A DNA stretch of 64,000 bases from Dyadobacter sp. 676 (GTDB lineage: Bacteria; Bacteroidota; Bacteroidia; Cytophagales; Spirosomataceae): positions 4,571,001 to 4,635,000 of the forward strand of contig NZ_CP159289.1 in assembly GCF_040448675.1 (NCBI RefSeq). Direction: 5' to 3'. A program made the translations under genes and the position numbers. The notes below the pieces were generated by a model. It saw only the letters and a program-made list of their open reading frames with translations, made no database searches and was not told where the DNA came from. Positions 26,805 through 36,697 of this stretch are shown piece by piece (the stretch's first letter is position 1; every line of letters begins with the position of its first letter).

Positions 26805-27515
26805 TTATTTCGGTGTGGTAGGGCGAACCTCGATTTTACTCGGCAGCGTCCGCGCCGGCATTTTAATCAGGTCCGAGACGATCTGTCCAATGTCTTCCGG
26901 CTGGATTTTCCAGGCATCTTTCTCCGAAGGCTGATGGTTATTGAACTCGGTCGCGACCGAGCCCGGCATGATGGTCGTTACCTTCACGCCTGCATTGCGG
27001 ACGTCGAGCATCATGGCTTGCGTAAAGCCCACCAGACCGAATTTGCTGGCATTATAGGCTGTCCCGTTTGCAAAGAAATTGGTGCCGGCCAGACTCGCAA
27101 TGTTGATAAAATAACCTTTTGACTCGGTCAAAGCGGCAATCGACGCTTTGGCACTGTAAAACACGCCGGTCAGGTTGATATCGATCGTTTCCTGCCAGAG
27201 TTCGGCGCTTAACTCCTGAATGGGTGCGAAATGGCCCACGCCTGCGTTGGCGATAAAATAGTCGAGGCGGCCCCATTGGTCGATCACGGTTTGTACGGCC
27301 TTTTCCTGCGAGGCCAGGTTTCTCACATCCGATTCGATGGGCAATGCGTAGCCGTCCCGGATTTTGTTCAGCGTTTTCGCGGCCTCGTCGGCATTCTGCT
27401 GCGAGCGGCTTGTAATCGCTACGCGGATACCGTCGCGGATCAGCGCTTCGGCAATGCCGTATCCAATTCCTTTGGAACCACCTGTAATCAGGGCTGTTTT
27501 AGTTGTTTCTGCCAT
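26805..27515 (-). CDS. Short-chain dehydrogenase/reductase
   Basis: A 236-residue classical SDR. The NAD(P) loop is TGGSKGIGYGIAEAL, followed by the NAG motif (FIANAGVGHF) and the catalytic YxxxK in YNASKFGLVGF, with Ser in NIASLAG. The basic residue after the first strand-helix (SRSQQ) suggests NADPH preference. The substrate is not predictable. It ends next to the 10-bp repeat array and is on the same strand as the YiaA-like gene but separated by 47 bases. Confidence 0.9.
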   Translation of the reverse strand: MAETTKTALITGGSKGIGYGIAEALIRDGIRVAITSRSQQNADEAAKTLNKIRDGYALPIESDVRNLASQEKAVQTVIDQWGRLDYFIANAGVGHFAPIQELSAELWQETIDINLTGVFYSAKASIAALTESKGYFINIASLAGTNFFANGTAYNASKFGLVGFTQAMMLDVRNAGVKVTTIMPGSVATEFNNHQPSEKDAWKIQPEDIGQIVSDLIKMPARTLPSKIEVRPTTPK

Positions 27516-27562
27516 TACCTGAGTTTTAAATTCAAAAATTTACACGTAACGGCTTAACAGCG

Positions 27563-27997
27563 TCATTGATCAGAAGGTTTGGAAAATGAGCTGCCGGATT
27601 CGAAAATCTGCATATCGCGCGTATTTTTCTGAACTGCGATAGCGCCGAAGATGCCTAGCAGAAATGCGAACGCGTAAAAGCCTTTTTCGCTTGGCAGCAA
27701 TGTCGCGTTCCACAGGCCTACAACAAGCAGTACAATCGCGAGGATGGTCGAAAACCAGCTGATACCGTAGTAAATGGCCGTTACGGGAATGCCTTCCAGT
27801 CGGTCGCGGACGCTCTTCTGGACGGATACCGCAGCGAAAAGCCCGTACATCAATACCGTAAAATAATATCCCTTTTCGCTCAGCAGCATTTCGGACCGCC
27901 AGAGGCCGATAATGAAGCCGGCCATGCCCACGCCCAACGCGATCCAGGACGCGGCAATAAAGGCTCCCGAGGTTTTCTGGGTATTTGTAGTGCTCAT
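27563..27997 (-). CDS. YiaA/YiaB-family inner membrane protein
   Basis: A 144-residue membrane protein with four hydrophobic segments arranged as two similar halves: WIALGVGMAGFIIGLWRSEMLLSEKGYYF and ILAIVLLVVGLWNATLLPSEKGFYAF. Both halves contain the GLW..xLLxSEKG(Y/F) pattern of the YiaA/YiaB family, whose function is not known. It is upstream of the SDR on the same strand and divergent from fabG. Confidence 0.85.
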   Translation of the reverse strand: MSTTNTQKTSGAFIAASWIALGVGMAGFIIGLWRSEMLLSEKGYYFTVLMYGLFAAVSVQKSVRDRLEGIPVTAIYYGISWFSTILAIVLLVVGLWNATLLPSEKGFYAFAFLLGIFGAIAVQKNTRDMQIFESGSSFSKPSDQ

Positions 27998-28078
27998 GAT
28001 AGTGTAAGTTAAATGGTTGGAGAAGGTTTTTTGCCTGAATATTACGTCATTTTATCATAAAGTACCATAAGCTGTTTA

Positions 28079-28110
28079 TTTGCCGGTTACTGCCCAATAT
28101 CCTATTTTTG
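28079..28110 (+). promoter_or_regulatory. Promoter of fabG
   Basis: TTTG at 28079-28082, a 20-base spacer, and the -7 element TATTTTTG at 28103-28110 match the Bacteroidota consensus well. The expected transcript starts about 30 bases before the ATG at 28148. Confidence 0.7.
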
Positions 28111-28147
28111 CCGCCAGTATATATTTTGACAGATTCTAATCCTATTT

Positions 28148-28894
28148 ATGAAGTTAGTAGCAAATAAAGTTGCATTGGTAACAGGAGCCTCGCGGGGTAT
28201 CGGACGTTCGATCGCGTTGCGCCTGGCTCAGGAAGGTGCCGATGTCGCATTTACCTATCTGTCCAGCGTCGAAAAAGGCGAAGCCCTGGCAAGAGAGCTC
28301 GAAGCTTTCGGGGTGAAAGCCAAAGGCTATCGTTCGGATGCGTCCGATTTTCAGGCCGCCGACCAGCTCGTCACCGACGTAATCGCTGACTTCGGGAAGC
28401 TGGACGTACTCATCAACAATGCTGGCGTTACCCGCGACGGGCTGCTGATGCGCATGAGCGAGGAGCAATGGGACACGGTGATCAACATCAATCTGAAATC
28501 GGTTTTTAACCTTACCAAAGCCGCTACGAAATCCATGATCCGTGCCAAAAGCGGGTCGATCATCAATATTACGTCGGTAGTCGGTATACGTGGCAACGCG
28601 GGGCAGTCGAACTACGCTGCGTCCAAAGCCGGTATTATCGGTTTTACCAAATCTATCGCGTTGGAGCTGGGTTCCAGGAATATCCGCTCGAATGCGGTGG
28701 CGCCCGGGTTTATCGAAACGGAAATGACCGACGCCGTAGATGCGAAGGCGGTAGAGGACTGGAAACAGTCGATCCCGATGAAACGCGGCGGCCAGCCCGA
28801 GGAAGTTGCGGATGCCTGCGTGTTCCTCGCTTCCGACATGTCGCGCTACATCACCGGCCAGGTAATCCAGGTTGACGGCGGTATGTTAACATAG
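28148..28894 (+). CDS. fabG: 3-oxoacyl-[acyl-carrier-protein] reductase FabG
   Basis: A 248-residue SDR reducing 3-oxoacyl-ACP in fatty-acid elongation with NADPH. The cofactor loop is TGASRGIGRSIALRL, then NNAGVTRDGLLMRM (a FabG-typical phrase), the catalytic Ser in NITSVVG, and YAASKAGIIGFTKSIA. The C-terminus SRYITGQVIQVDGGM is also typical. The length is the family norm. It is preceded by a good promoter and followed 74 bases later by the vWA-like gene, so it may be transcribed alone. Confidence 0.93.
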   Translation: MKLVANKVALVTGASRGIGRSIALRLAQEGADVAFTYLSSVEKGEALARELEAFGVKAKGYRSDASDFQAADQLVTDVIADFGKLDVLINNAGVTRDGLLMRMSEEQWDTVININLKSVFNLTKAATKSMIRAKSGSIINITSVVGIRGNAGQSNYAASKAGIIGFTKSIALELGSRNIRSNAVAPGFIETEMTDAVDAKAVEDWKQSIPMKRGGQPEEVADACVFLASDMSRYITGQVIQVDGGMLT

Positions 28895-28968
28895 AGTCTT
28901 TCTTCGTTAGTAAATAGCTGGCGGTTTCGTCGTATATTGGAACGTCGCCAGCTATTGAATCCCAACAC

Positions 28969-31041
28969 ATGCGGTCAGAACTCATATTCCAAACCCCTTA
29001 CTGGTTCATCATTTTCTGTGTGCTTGCGGGCCTGGCCTATGCCTGGTTGCTGTATCAGCCGCAACCGGCCTGGGGTAGGAAACTGAATTATGCACTGGCG
29101 GCTGTGCGGGGAGTTGTGGTTGCATTGATTTGCTTCCTTCTGCTGAGCCCGCTCGTGCGGCGTACGCAAACTTCCGTTGACAAAGCCAAAATCGTTTTCG
29201 CGATAGATAACTCCGAATCGGTCGGGAAATATGGACAGGCTGCGATGGCGCAGGTGAAGGCGGCCGCCCGCGAGTTGAATGATTCGGGATTCGAGGTGAC
29301 CGTAGAATCGCTGGACGGCACCCGACCCGATGCGGATTCCCTCGCATTTAATCAAAACAAAACCAACCTGGCGGGGCTCCTACAAACTGTCCGGACCAAC
29401 TTCGAAGGCAGAAACCTGACGGATGTGATCCTGCTCTCTGACGGGATCGTGAACCAGGGCGTTTCACCTGCCTACAACCGTTACCCGTTCAGGGTGAACA
29501 CGCTGGCGGTGGGCGATTCGGTGCCTAAGCTCGATATAAGGGTAAAAGATGTCGTGAGCAACCGCATTGCTTACCTGGGTAATGAATTTCCGATCCGCGC
29601 GGAAATTGCCGCCAATGGCCTGCAAGGCAAAAGCACAACGGTGACTTTGAAGCAAAATGGTCGAATAATCCAGAGCCAGCCGGTCGTAATCGACCGTCCG
29701 GATTATTTCAAGGCATTCGATTTCAAAACTTCCTCCGCACAGAAAGGCGTTCAGCATTACACGATCGAACTCGGTGTGGTTTCGGGTGAAACTTCGAGCC
29801 GGAATAACCGGAAAGACGTGTACATCGATATCATCGACGGCCGGCAGAAGATATTGCTAATGGCCCTTGCGCCGCATCCGGACATCAAGAGCCTTCGCAG
29901 CCTGATCGAAGCAAATGACAACTATGAGCTGGATATCCATATTTTATCCATTGCCAATAACCCTCCGACTGCTGCCAAGCCGTACGACCTTGTTATTCTA
30001 CACCAGATTCCCAATGTTCTGGGGTTGGGCAATGCGCAGGTCCGCAAGTTCGTCGATGCCAAAACGCCGCTTTTCTTTATTCTGGGAAACCAATCCGCTG
30101 TACCGCTGGCCAGCTCGCTGAACCGGTCGTTATTCATCAACGCCGCGGCCAATAACCAGACCGACAAGGTAACGGCGCGATTCAATCCGTCTTATTCCCA
30201 GCTTAACCTGGATGCCGAGAGCCTGAAATTACTCGAACGCCTGCCGCCGCTTTCGGTGCCTTTCGGCGAATATAACGTTTCGTCGGGGACGGAGACGATC
30301 CTGTACCAGAAAGTAGGGACGCTGAATACCAACAAGCCGTTGCTGGTACTGAACACCAATGGCGACCAGAAAACCGCCGTGCTTGCGGGAGAGGGGATTT
30401 GGCAATGGCGGCAGGAGGAATTTGCACAAACCAATAAGCAGGAAGTGGTCGACAACCTTTTCCAGAAGCTGATCCAGGTACTTTCGGTGAAGGAAGATCG
30501 CAGGAAGTTCCGCGTTTATCCGATCAGCAACGAGTTCGACGCCGGCGAACAGGTTTCGTTCCAGACGGAGATTTATAACGATATTTACGAGCCGATTTTT
30601 GGTCAGGAAGTAAAGCTGGATCTGGTCGATGAGAAAGGAAAAAGCAGGCAATTTACCTACACACACACACGGGAAACGCCGCGGTTCAATGTGAGCGGGC
30701 TGGATGAGGGAGTTTACCGGTATGCCGCTTCGGCTACTTTGAAAGGCAGGCAGGAGAGCGTTTCGGGTCAGTTTGTGATCCGGAATGCAGACATCGAGCT
30801 GAGCAATACAACGGCGGATTTCGGAATGCTCCGGGACCTTGCGAGGCGATCGGGCGGTACGTTTATGACACCGGCATCGCTGCAACAATTTATTCAAAAA
30901 TTAAAAACCGACCGCCCGGCCGACAGGCTCGACAGCACCGAAGATATGGTTGAACTGATCTATCTGAAATGGCTGTTCTTCCTGCTCGTGGTGTTGCTGG
31001 GCGTGGAATGGGGACTGAGAAAATACCATGGCGGTTATTAA
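28969..31041 (+). CDS. Large membrane protein with vWA-like domain
   Basis: A 690-residue protein. Two membrane helices lie near the N-terminus (WFIIFCVLAGLAYAWLLY and VRGVVVALICFLLLSP) and one at the C-terminus (YLKWLFFLLVVLLGVEWGLRK). Between them, AKIVFAIDNSESVG starts a von Willebrand A-like fold with a MIDAS-like DNSES, and LTDVILLSDGIVNQG continues it. The middle and end are beta-rich domains facing the periplasm. This architecture is common in Bacteroidota and its role is undetermined. The DUF2279 gene start overlaps its end. Confidence 0.8.
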   Translation: MRSELIFQTPYWFIIFCVLAGLAYAWLLYQPQPAWGRKLNYALAAVRGVVVALICFLLLSPLVRRTQTSVDKAKIVFAIDNSESVGKYGQAAMAQVKAAARELNDSGFEVTVESLDGTRPDADSLAFNQNKTNLAGLLQTVRTNFEGRNLTDVILLSDGIVNQGVSPAYNRYPFRVNTLAVGDSVPKLDIRVKDVVSNRIAYLGNEFPIRAEIAANGLQGKSTTVTLKQNGRIIQSQPVVIDRPDYFKAFDFKTSSAQKGVQHYTIELGVVSGETSSRNNRKDVYIDIIDGRQKILLMALAPHPDIKSLRSLIEANDNYELDIHILSIANNPPTAAKPYDLVILHQIPNVLGLGNAQVRKFVDAKTPLFFILGNQSAVPLASSLNRSLFINAAANNQTDKVTARFNPSYSQLNLDAESLKLLERLPPLSVPFGEYNVSSGTETILYQKVGTLNTNKPLLVLNTNGDQKTAVLAGEGIWQWRQEEFAQTNKQEVVDNLFQKLIQVLSVKEDRRKFRVYPISNEFDAGEQVSFQTEIYNDIYEPIFGQEVKLDLVDEKGKSRQFTYTHTRETPRFNVSGLDEGVYRYAASATLKGRQESVSGQFVIRNADIELSNTTADFGMLRDLARRSGGTFMTPASLQQFIQKLKTDRPADRLDSTEDMVELIYLKWLFFLLVVLLGVEWGLRKYHGGY

Positions 31042-31063
31042 TCTCCGGTCCCGGTATGATCGA

Positions 31064-31981
31064 ATGCGTTTTACTCTTCATTGCTTACTGATATGCCTGC
31101 TGGCGGGGACGCTGCTGCCCGTGCACGCGCAGGTACCGCCCGCCGATACGCTCGCGCACGACTCCGTGCCCGGGCAGAGGCCCAATTATAAGATGCTGCG
31201 CGGCATTTTTGCGGCGCAGTCGGCTGTTTACCTGGGTACATTGTACGGTCTCAGCAAATCGTGGTATAAGAACAAGCTGACGAAATTTACCGTCGAGGAC
31301 GATTCTTACGAGTGGTTACAAATGGACAAAATGGGGCACCTTTACACATCGTACCAAATTGCCCGCCACACTGCCGCGTTGTATAACAAAACAGGTATTT
31401 CGAAGCGCCAAATGCTCGTTTACGGCGCAATTTCGGGTGTTATTTTCCAGACACCCATTGAAATACTGGACGGCTTCTCGCCCGATTACGGTTTTTCGCC
31501 GGGCGATATGATCGCAAACATTACCGGGTCGGCGCTGTACCTGGGGCAGGTAGCTTTGTGGGACGAAGTTCGTATACAGCCCAAGTTCTCGTTCCATTAC
31601 ACTTCGCTTGCACGGGTGCGACCGGAATTGTTGGGAAGCAGCTGGTCGGAGCGGTGGCTGAAAGACTACAACGGCCAGACCTACTGGCTGTCGACAAGCC
31701 CAAAGTCCTTTTTCAAAGGATCGGCCTGGCCGGCCTGGCTTTGTATTTCAGTGGGCTATGGTATTCAAAATATGGTTTCGGCCGAGCCCGGCAAGAGCAT
31801 CGAAATGGGGTACCGGCCATACCGGCAGTATTACTTATCGCTGGATATCGATCTGACGAAGATCAAAACGCGGAACAAGTTTGTTAAAGCGCTGGGTTTC
31901 CTTGCGAACTCGCTTAAAATCCCGGCTCCCGCATTGCAGTTCAGCGGCAAAGGCGTCGATTTCAAACCGTTTTATTTTTAA
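31064..31981 (+). CDS. DUF2279 family protein
   Basis: A 305-residue protein from the ATG at 31064, which gives a signal peptide (MRFTLHCLLICLLAGTLLPVHAQ); a start at 31028 would place polar residues first. The DUF2279 features are seen in DSYEWLQMDKMGHLYTSYQ, with a His-Asp cluster, and EILDGFSPDYGFSPGDMIAN. The family is related to YfiM lipoproteins, with no established function. It lies between the vWA-like gene and the Smr gene on the same strand. Confidence 0.85.
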   Translation: MRFTLHCLLICLLAGTLLPVHAQVPPADTLAHDSVPGQRPNYKMLRGIFAAQSAVYLGTLYGLSKSWYKNKLTKFTVEDDSYEWLQMDKMGHLYTSYQIARHTAALYNKTGISKRQMLVYGAISGVIFQTPIEILDGFSPDYGFSPGDMIANITGSALYLGQVALWDEVRIQPKFSFHYTSLARVRPELLGSSWSERWLKDYNGQTYWLSTSPKSFFKGSAWPAWLCISVGYGIQNMVSAEPGKSIEMGYRPYRQYYLSLDIDLTKIKTRNKFVKALGFLANSLKIPAPALQFSGKGVDFKPFYF

Positions 31982-32030
31982 GAACCGTCTGAACAAACTG
32001 GTTCGGATCACTAAAAGCAACATTTATTAT

Positions 32031-33014
32031 ATGAATATCGGAGATAGAGTACGATTGGTGCACGGCAGGGAAGAGGGTGTCATTTATGCATTTCTGCCTG
32101 GGAATGTGGTTGAAATCGAAATAGAGGACGGGTTTCGCATTCCGGTCCTGCGAAATGAAATCGTGACCATTTCCCCTGTGGAATCGCAGCGGATGGTAAA
32201 AACGGACGAGCCGAAGAAAGTAGCGGGCCGCGCGGAAGGCGTTGTACCGCGCAACGCACCATTTGCGGAAAAAGGTATTTACCTGGCATTCATTTCTGTA
32301 AACGACCGTGCGTTGACGGTCCATGTGATCAACAACACCGACTGGATTTTGCCATTCACAGCCGCAGCCACTTCCGAATCAGTGAGTACCGGACTGGCGG
32401 CGGGTGTGCTGCAACCGCGGTCTTCGCAAAAACTGGCCGAAGTGCTGATGAAAGATTTCGAGTCGTGGCCGGTATTTGATGTTAAAATGCTGTATTTCCG
32501 TGAAGGTAGTCATCAGTTGCCGCTCGCATTGAACAAACGTATCCGCTGTCGGGCGCAATCGTTTTATAAAAACAAAGGTAAGGTGCCTGTGCTGGGGAAG
32601 GACGGGTTTGTATATCAACTGGACGAGGAAAACCTGAAACGGGAGGTGCCCGGCATTTCCGAAGATATTGCAGGCGAAATCAAGGCCAGTATGCTGGGGC
32701 AATCGGCCCCTGAACAAAACAGCCTTTCCAAACCGGAGCAGGTGGTCGATCTGCACATCGAAAAGCTGGTTGACAATCACAAAAGCCTGTCCAGCGACAC
32801 GATCCTGAAAAAACAACTGGATGTTTTTGAAAGCAACCTGGAATCGGCCATCGCCAATGGAATGGACGAAATTACCTTTATACATGGTGCAGGTAGCGGT
32901 GCATTGAAAAACGAGCTGCACCGCAGGCTGGGCAAGAACCAGCACGTGCAATTTTTTAAGGACGCGTTAAAAGAGAAATTCGGATACGGTGCAACCCTCG
33001 TCAAAATCAGGTAA
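32031..33014 (+). CDS. DUF2027 and Smr domain protein (MutS2-like C-terminus)
   Basis: A 327-residue protein. Residues 1-60 form a small beta domain (MNIGDRVRLVHGREEGVIYAF). The DUF2027-like beta-sandwich follows (GIYLAFISVNDRALTVHVIN). The last 90 residues are an Smr domain with VDLHIEKLV, and ITFIHGAGSGALKNELHRRL, the DLHG- and HGxGxG-type nuclease motifs. Smr domains cut nucleic acids or sense collided ribosomes. An earlier in-frame start at 31881 overlaps the previous gene heavily and is less likely. It overlaps the DUF4403 gene by 26 bases. Confidence 0.85.
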   Translation: MNIGDRVRLVHGREEGVIYAFLPGNVVEIEIEDGFRIPVLRNEIVTISPVESQRMVKTDEPKKVAGRAEGVVPRNAPFAEKGIYLAFISVNDRALTVHVINNTDWILPFTAAATSESVSTGLAAGVLQPRSSQKLAEVLMKDFESWPVFDVKMLYFREGSHQLPLALNKRIRCRAQSFYKNKGKVPVLGKDGFVYQLDEENLKREVPGISEDIAGEIKASMLGQSAPEQNSLSKPEQVVDLHIEKLVDNHKSLSSDTILKKQLDVFESNLESAIANGMDEITFIHGAGSGALKNELHRRLGKNQHVQFFKDALKEKFGYGATLVKIR

Positions 33015-34450
33015 AATATCTGGCAGGCGCGGTTATTTTGGTATAATCGTGCTGGCAGCATTCGTCTTTTGGAGTTGCGGTTCCCGAAAAACCTCCCCTA
33101 AGGCCCCTATGGAAGAATACAAATATTCGGATAAGGAGATTCAGAACGAAAAACACCTGTCGGTGCTGAATTTGCCTGTGGAAATCCCGGTGGAGGAGAT
33201 CGAGGCGCAGATCAACAACAAGATCACCGGATTGATTTACGACGATAACAGCTATGAGGACGAAAATAACGATAACCTGAAAGCCAAGGTCTGGAAAATC
33301 AGTCCTATTAAAATAGTGGCGATCGATTCTTCCTTTCTTTTTGAAGTTCCGTTGAAAATCTGGGTGAGTGCGGGGTATAAGATCAGTCCGCTTGGCATGA
33401 CGATGTCGGGTTACAAGGACACCGAATTCTCGATCCGCATCAGGCTGATTTCCAGGATCGGTATTTTGCCGTCGTGGCAGATCAGGTCGGAGACGTATGT
33501 CGACAGCTATGACTGGATCAGCGAGCCGAGCATTCGCGTAGCGGGTATCAACATCCCGATCAAGGGCATGGTGAGCCGCATGCTGAACAGGAACTTCGAG
33601 AAAATTACCGACGCAATCGACGAGCAGGTCGCTTCCAATCTGGAACTCAGAAAGAATGCGGAACTGGCCTGGAACATTGCCCGGCAGCCGGTCATGCTCT
33701 CGAAGGAGTACGATACCTGGCTGGTGATCGTACCTACCGGCGTAGAGATGACACCTTTGCTCGCGAAAAACAATGTTCTCCGTTCGGTAATCGGCATTAA
33801 AGGTTATACGCAAACTATTACGTCAGCAGAGAAGCCCGCAGTGCCTCCGTTACAGAAGCTGCCGGACTTGCAGATCGTTGACAAAGTGCGGGACGATTTC
33901 AAGATCGGGTTGATCAGCCTGGTGTCCTATGAAGACGCCGCACGGCTGGCTGCGAAACAGTTTACGGGAGAAAAATTCTCTTTTCTGGGGGGGAAAATAC
34001 CATGTGGAGGTTACTTCCATCGATATGTACGGACAGAACGACCGGCTCGTCATCAAGGCAGGCCTCAAAGGAAGCATTAACGGAGATATTTATCTGAAAG
34101 GAGTCCCTTATTACGACCCTGCAACACAGCAATTATCGCTGAGAGGGCTGGATTACGACTTAGATACAAGGAACACGATCGTAAGAACAGCCGGCTGGCT
34201 GTTACAGGGGCAATTCAGCAGGATAATGGAAAGAAAGATGGTATTCCCCGTAGGCGATCAGATCGCCGATGCTAAAAACACTATCCGGAAAACGCTTTCC
34301 AATTATAAAGTCACCGAAGGTGTAGTTGTAAAGGGAATACTTTCCGATATTGTGCCGGATAAAGTTTACCTCACTCCGAAACATCTTTATTCTGTTGTGT
34401 TTGCAACGGGAAAGGTCAATTTAAAAGTTGCCGGATTGAAAGGGATCTGA
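32989..34450 (+). CDS. DUF4403 family lipoprotein, split by a 1-base frameshift
   Basis: The start codon is GTG at 32989, inside the end of the Smr gene. The N-terminus has a lipobox (GIIVLAAFVFWSCGSRK). The beta-rich DUF4403 fold (LNLPVEIPVEEIEAQIN; NIPIKGMVSRMLNRNFEKIT) continues to about residue 333. There the frame breaks in a seven-G run at 33987-33993. Removing one G joins FSFLGG to KYHVEVTSIDMYGQND and gives one 486-residue protein ending at 34450. The family resembles paired lipid-binding (SMP/BPI-like) domains, with unknown role. The break is most likely a homopolymer error. Confidence 0.82.
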
Positions 34451-34537
34451 CCAAAAATTTGTACAATAATCAGCGTAAGTGCCATTTTTTTTTACTTTTT
34501 ATGGTATATTGACTGCTGATCGAAAGAAAGTATTTCT

Positions 34538-34545
34538 TAGCTTTG
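34538..34545 (+). promoter_or_regulatory. -7 element of the RNase P RNA gene
   Basis: TAGCTTTG matches the TAnnTTTG consensus. A TTGAC lies upstream at 34509 with wide spacing. The predicted start is near 34552, matching the expected 5' end of the RNA. Confidence 0.55.
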
Positions 34546-34551
34546 TGGTCA

Positions 34552-34969
34552 GAGGAAAGGTCTAAGCCGTCCTGCCGCTGCGGTTTTTTAAACCGGGGAG
34601 GAAAGTCCGGGCAGCATAGAGTGCCGTACTTCCTAACGGGAAGGCAACGTACCGGCGACGGTCCGTTGACAGCAAGTGCCACAGAAAAGATACCGCCCTG
34701 GCATATTTTTTGTATGCCCGGGTAAGGGTGAAAAGGTGGAGTAAGAGCCCACCGGTTTCCTGGTGACAGGGAATGCATGGTAAACCTTACGGGCTGAAAG
34801 ACCAAATAGGTGTCGGTTTACGGGGCTACTCGTCCCTGTCCTTTCGGGGCGCCGGCACGGGTAGGTCGTTAGAGGTTCCGGGTGACCGGAATCCTGGATA
34901 AATGGCAGGAGCGGAGATCAGATTTCTGATCGAAGTCACAGAACCCGGCTTACAGGCTTGGCTTTTTTT
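34552..34969 (+). ncRNA. rnpB: RNase P RNA
   Basis: The catalytic RNA of RNase P, which matures tRNA 5' ends. The universally conserved core is present: GAGGAAAGTCCGGGC near 34600, AGTGCCACAGAAA near 34675, a GGGTAAGGGTGAAAAGGTG block and GTAAGAGCCCACCG near 34740, GGATAAATGGCAG near 34895, and ACAGAACCCGGCTTACAGGC near 34940. A T-tract after 34962 ends it. The ends are estimated from the -7 element and the T-tract, so they may be off by about ten bases. No protein is encoded here. Confidence 0.95.
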
Positions 34970-34988
34970 CTGATTTTTGAATTTATTT

Positions 34989-35032
34989 ACAGTGCATATT
35001 GAATCACATAACAGTGCATATTGAATCACATA
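34989..35032. repeat. Perfect 22-bp tandem duplication upstream of the OmpA-family gene
   Basis: The 22-bp unit beginning ACAGTGCATATTGAATCAC occurs at 34989-35010 and again, identically, at 35011-35032. It ends 13 bases before the ATG at 35046, so it lies in the promoter or leader. Two units equal about four helical turns. Confidence 0.9.
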
Positions 35033-35045
35033 ACGCGTGTTTCCC

Positions 35046-36554
35046 ATGAAGAAAAAGAATCTTTACGTTGCTTTACTTTGTTCTACCCTCTTGAGTTACA
35101 ATACGCACGCTCAAAACCGTACGTATGAAGGACCTAATAAAATGAACACATGGTCTATCACAGGTTATGGAGGTATTACAAAATTCTTCGGAGATTTGAC
35201 CCAGTACAATGGCTTCAAGCGTGGAGACCGGGAAAAATTGACAGGTGCGTGGGGGCTTTCAGTGAACAAGCAGCTTACGCCACTTTTTGGTATCCAGCTG
35301 ACCGGCGTCAATGGCCGTTTGCAAGGTGCCAAAGATAATCATTACAGCTCGTTGACCGGTGATACGTATAGCGCCACTTTCAATAGCCCGTCGTTTGTTC
35401 AATTGACGTTGGATGGAACATTGAATGTGAACCGTTTGCTGCTGGGCTATAACAAATTCCGCCGCTGGAAACTGGATGCGCATTTGGGAGGGGGTATCAT
35501 TTATTACCACACCGACATCGATTATACCAACGTAACCAAGGGAATTGACGGTAGTTTTTCAACCAACACCGACGCCAGCTCCAAAACGGCCGGGAAATGG
35601 GAGCGTAACGGATCAACTTACACACGTGAATGGGTAGTTCCGGTAGGTTTTGCACTGCACTACGAACTTTCTTCCCGGTTCGACCTGGGTATCGACTACA
35701 CGCACGACTTTGTAAATACCGAGAAACTGGATGCAACCGTAGGCGATGTGAGTGATTACGTTACGCAGCAGGGTATCTGGACCTTCGCAAAGGGTGATTC
35801 CAGAAAAGATGCTTACGGATTTGTTTCCCTCGCATTGACCTATAAACTGGGTAAAAACGCTGTAAGAGCGAAAGATGGCAAATACGACGCCGCTGCCGGC
35901 CGTTACCACCTGCGTTGGGCTAACCCGCAACAGCTGATCCCGGTTCCTTACAATCCGACTATGAACGACGCGGATTCAATCGCGAAAGCCAACATGCCTA
36001 AGCCGGTTGACCCACGTCTTTATACCGACTCCGACGGCGACGGCGTAGCCGACCTCTTCGATAAAGAAGCAAATACGCCTGCCGGTAGCATCGTTTCGGG
36101 TGGTGGTGTTGCGTTGGATATCGACAAGATTATCCGCGACGCTATCAAAAACAACCTGCCGAAAGACGAATGCGAAGCATTGTTCAGCAACATCGAATTC
36201 GACACAGACAAGGCGATTATCCGCAATGCGTCGAAAGAAACACTCAGCAAAGTGGTTGAACTGTTGAATATGCGTACCAACTGCCGCATTGTACTCGTAG
36301 GTCACACCGATGCCCGTGCTTCGGATAGCTATAACGTATCCCTGTCACGCCGCCGTGTGGATGCAGCTAAACGCTTCCTGGTTCGCGCCGGTCTGACAGA
36401 TCCCAGCCGTATCATCACCGAGTACTACGGCGAGTACCGCCCGATCGCAGAAAACACAACTGTGGAAGGTCTCCAATCCAACCGTCGTGTTGAGATCAAG
36501 ATCCTGCCAAACAATACAATCCGCTCTACTTATCCGGCTGGTTTCCGCCGCTAG
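35046..36554 (+). CDS. OmpA-family outer-membrane protein
   Basis: A 502-residue protein. The ATG at 35046 gives a signal peptide (MKKKNLYVALLCSTLLSYNTHAQ); a GTG at 35037 would add three residues. An N-terminal beta-barrel of about 250 residues is followed by a calcium-binding-like linker (YTDSDGDGVADLFDKEANTP) and a C-terminal OmpA peptidoglycan-binding domain. That domain has LFSNIEFDTDKAIIRNAS, VLVGHTDARASDSYNVSLSR and the NRRVEIKI end. It anchors the outer membrane to the cell wall. It is framed by a duplicated 22-bp leader element and a strong terminator, so it is probably monocistronic and highly expressed. Confidence 0.92.
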   Translation: MKKKNLYVALLCSTLLSYNTHAQNRTYEGPNKMNTWSITGYGGITKFFGDLTQYNGFKRGDREKLTGAWGLSVNKQLTPLFGIQLTGVNGRLQGAKDNHYSSLTGDTYSATFNSPSFVQLTLDGTLNVNRLLLGYNKFRRWKLDAHLGGGIIYYHTDIDYTNVTKGIDGSFSTNTDASSKTAGKWERNGSTYTREWVVPVGFALHYELSSRFDLGIDYTHDFVNTEKLDATVGDVSDYVTQQGIWTFAKGDSRKDAYGFVSLALTYKLGKNAVRAKDGKYDAAAGRYHLRWANPQQLIPVPYNPTMNDADSIAKANMPKPVDPRLYTDSDGDGVADLFDKEANTPAGSIVSGGGVALDIDKIIRDAIKNNLPKDECEALFSNIEFDTDKAIIRNASKETLSKVVELLNMRTNCRIVLVGHTDARASDSYNVSLSRRRVDAAKRFLVRAGLTDPSRIITEYYGEYRPIAENTTVEGLQSNRRVEIKILPNNTIRSTYPAGFRR

Positions 36555-36578
36555 TAACCGGAACAAAATGCACCGGAA

Positions 36579-36607
36579 GGGAGGCAAGAAATTGTCTCCC
36601 TTTTTTT
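36579..36607 (+). terminator. Rho-independent terminator of the OmpA-family gene
   Basis: AGGGAGGCAA pairs with TTGTCTCCCT (one G-U) around a GAAA tetraloop and is followed by a run of T residues. Confidence 0.85.
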
Positions 36608-36641
36608 ATTTGCCTCATATCGAAAACCCGGAAAATTTGTC

Positions 36642-36649
36642 TACCTTTG
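36642..36649 (+). promoter_or_regulatory. -7 element of the rpsP operon
   Basis: TACCTTTG is an exact TAnnTTTG element, 48 bases before the rpsP ATG. No well-spaced -33 TTTG is obvious. Confidence 0.6.
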
Positions 36650-36697
36650 CACCCTGTTTAATTACGGGACGAGTTCCCAACCATAACAAATTCACAA

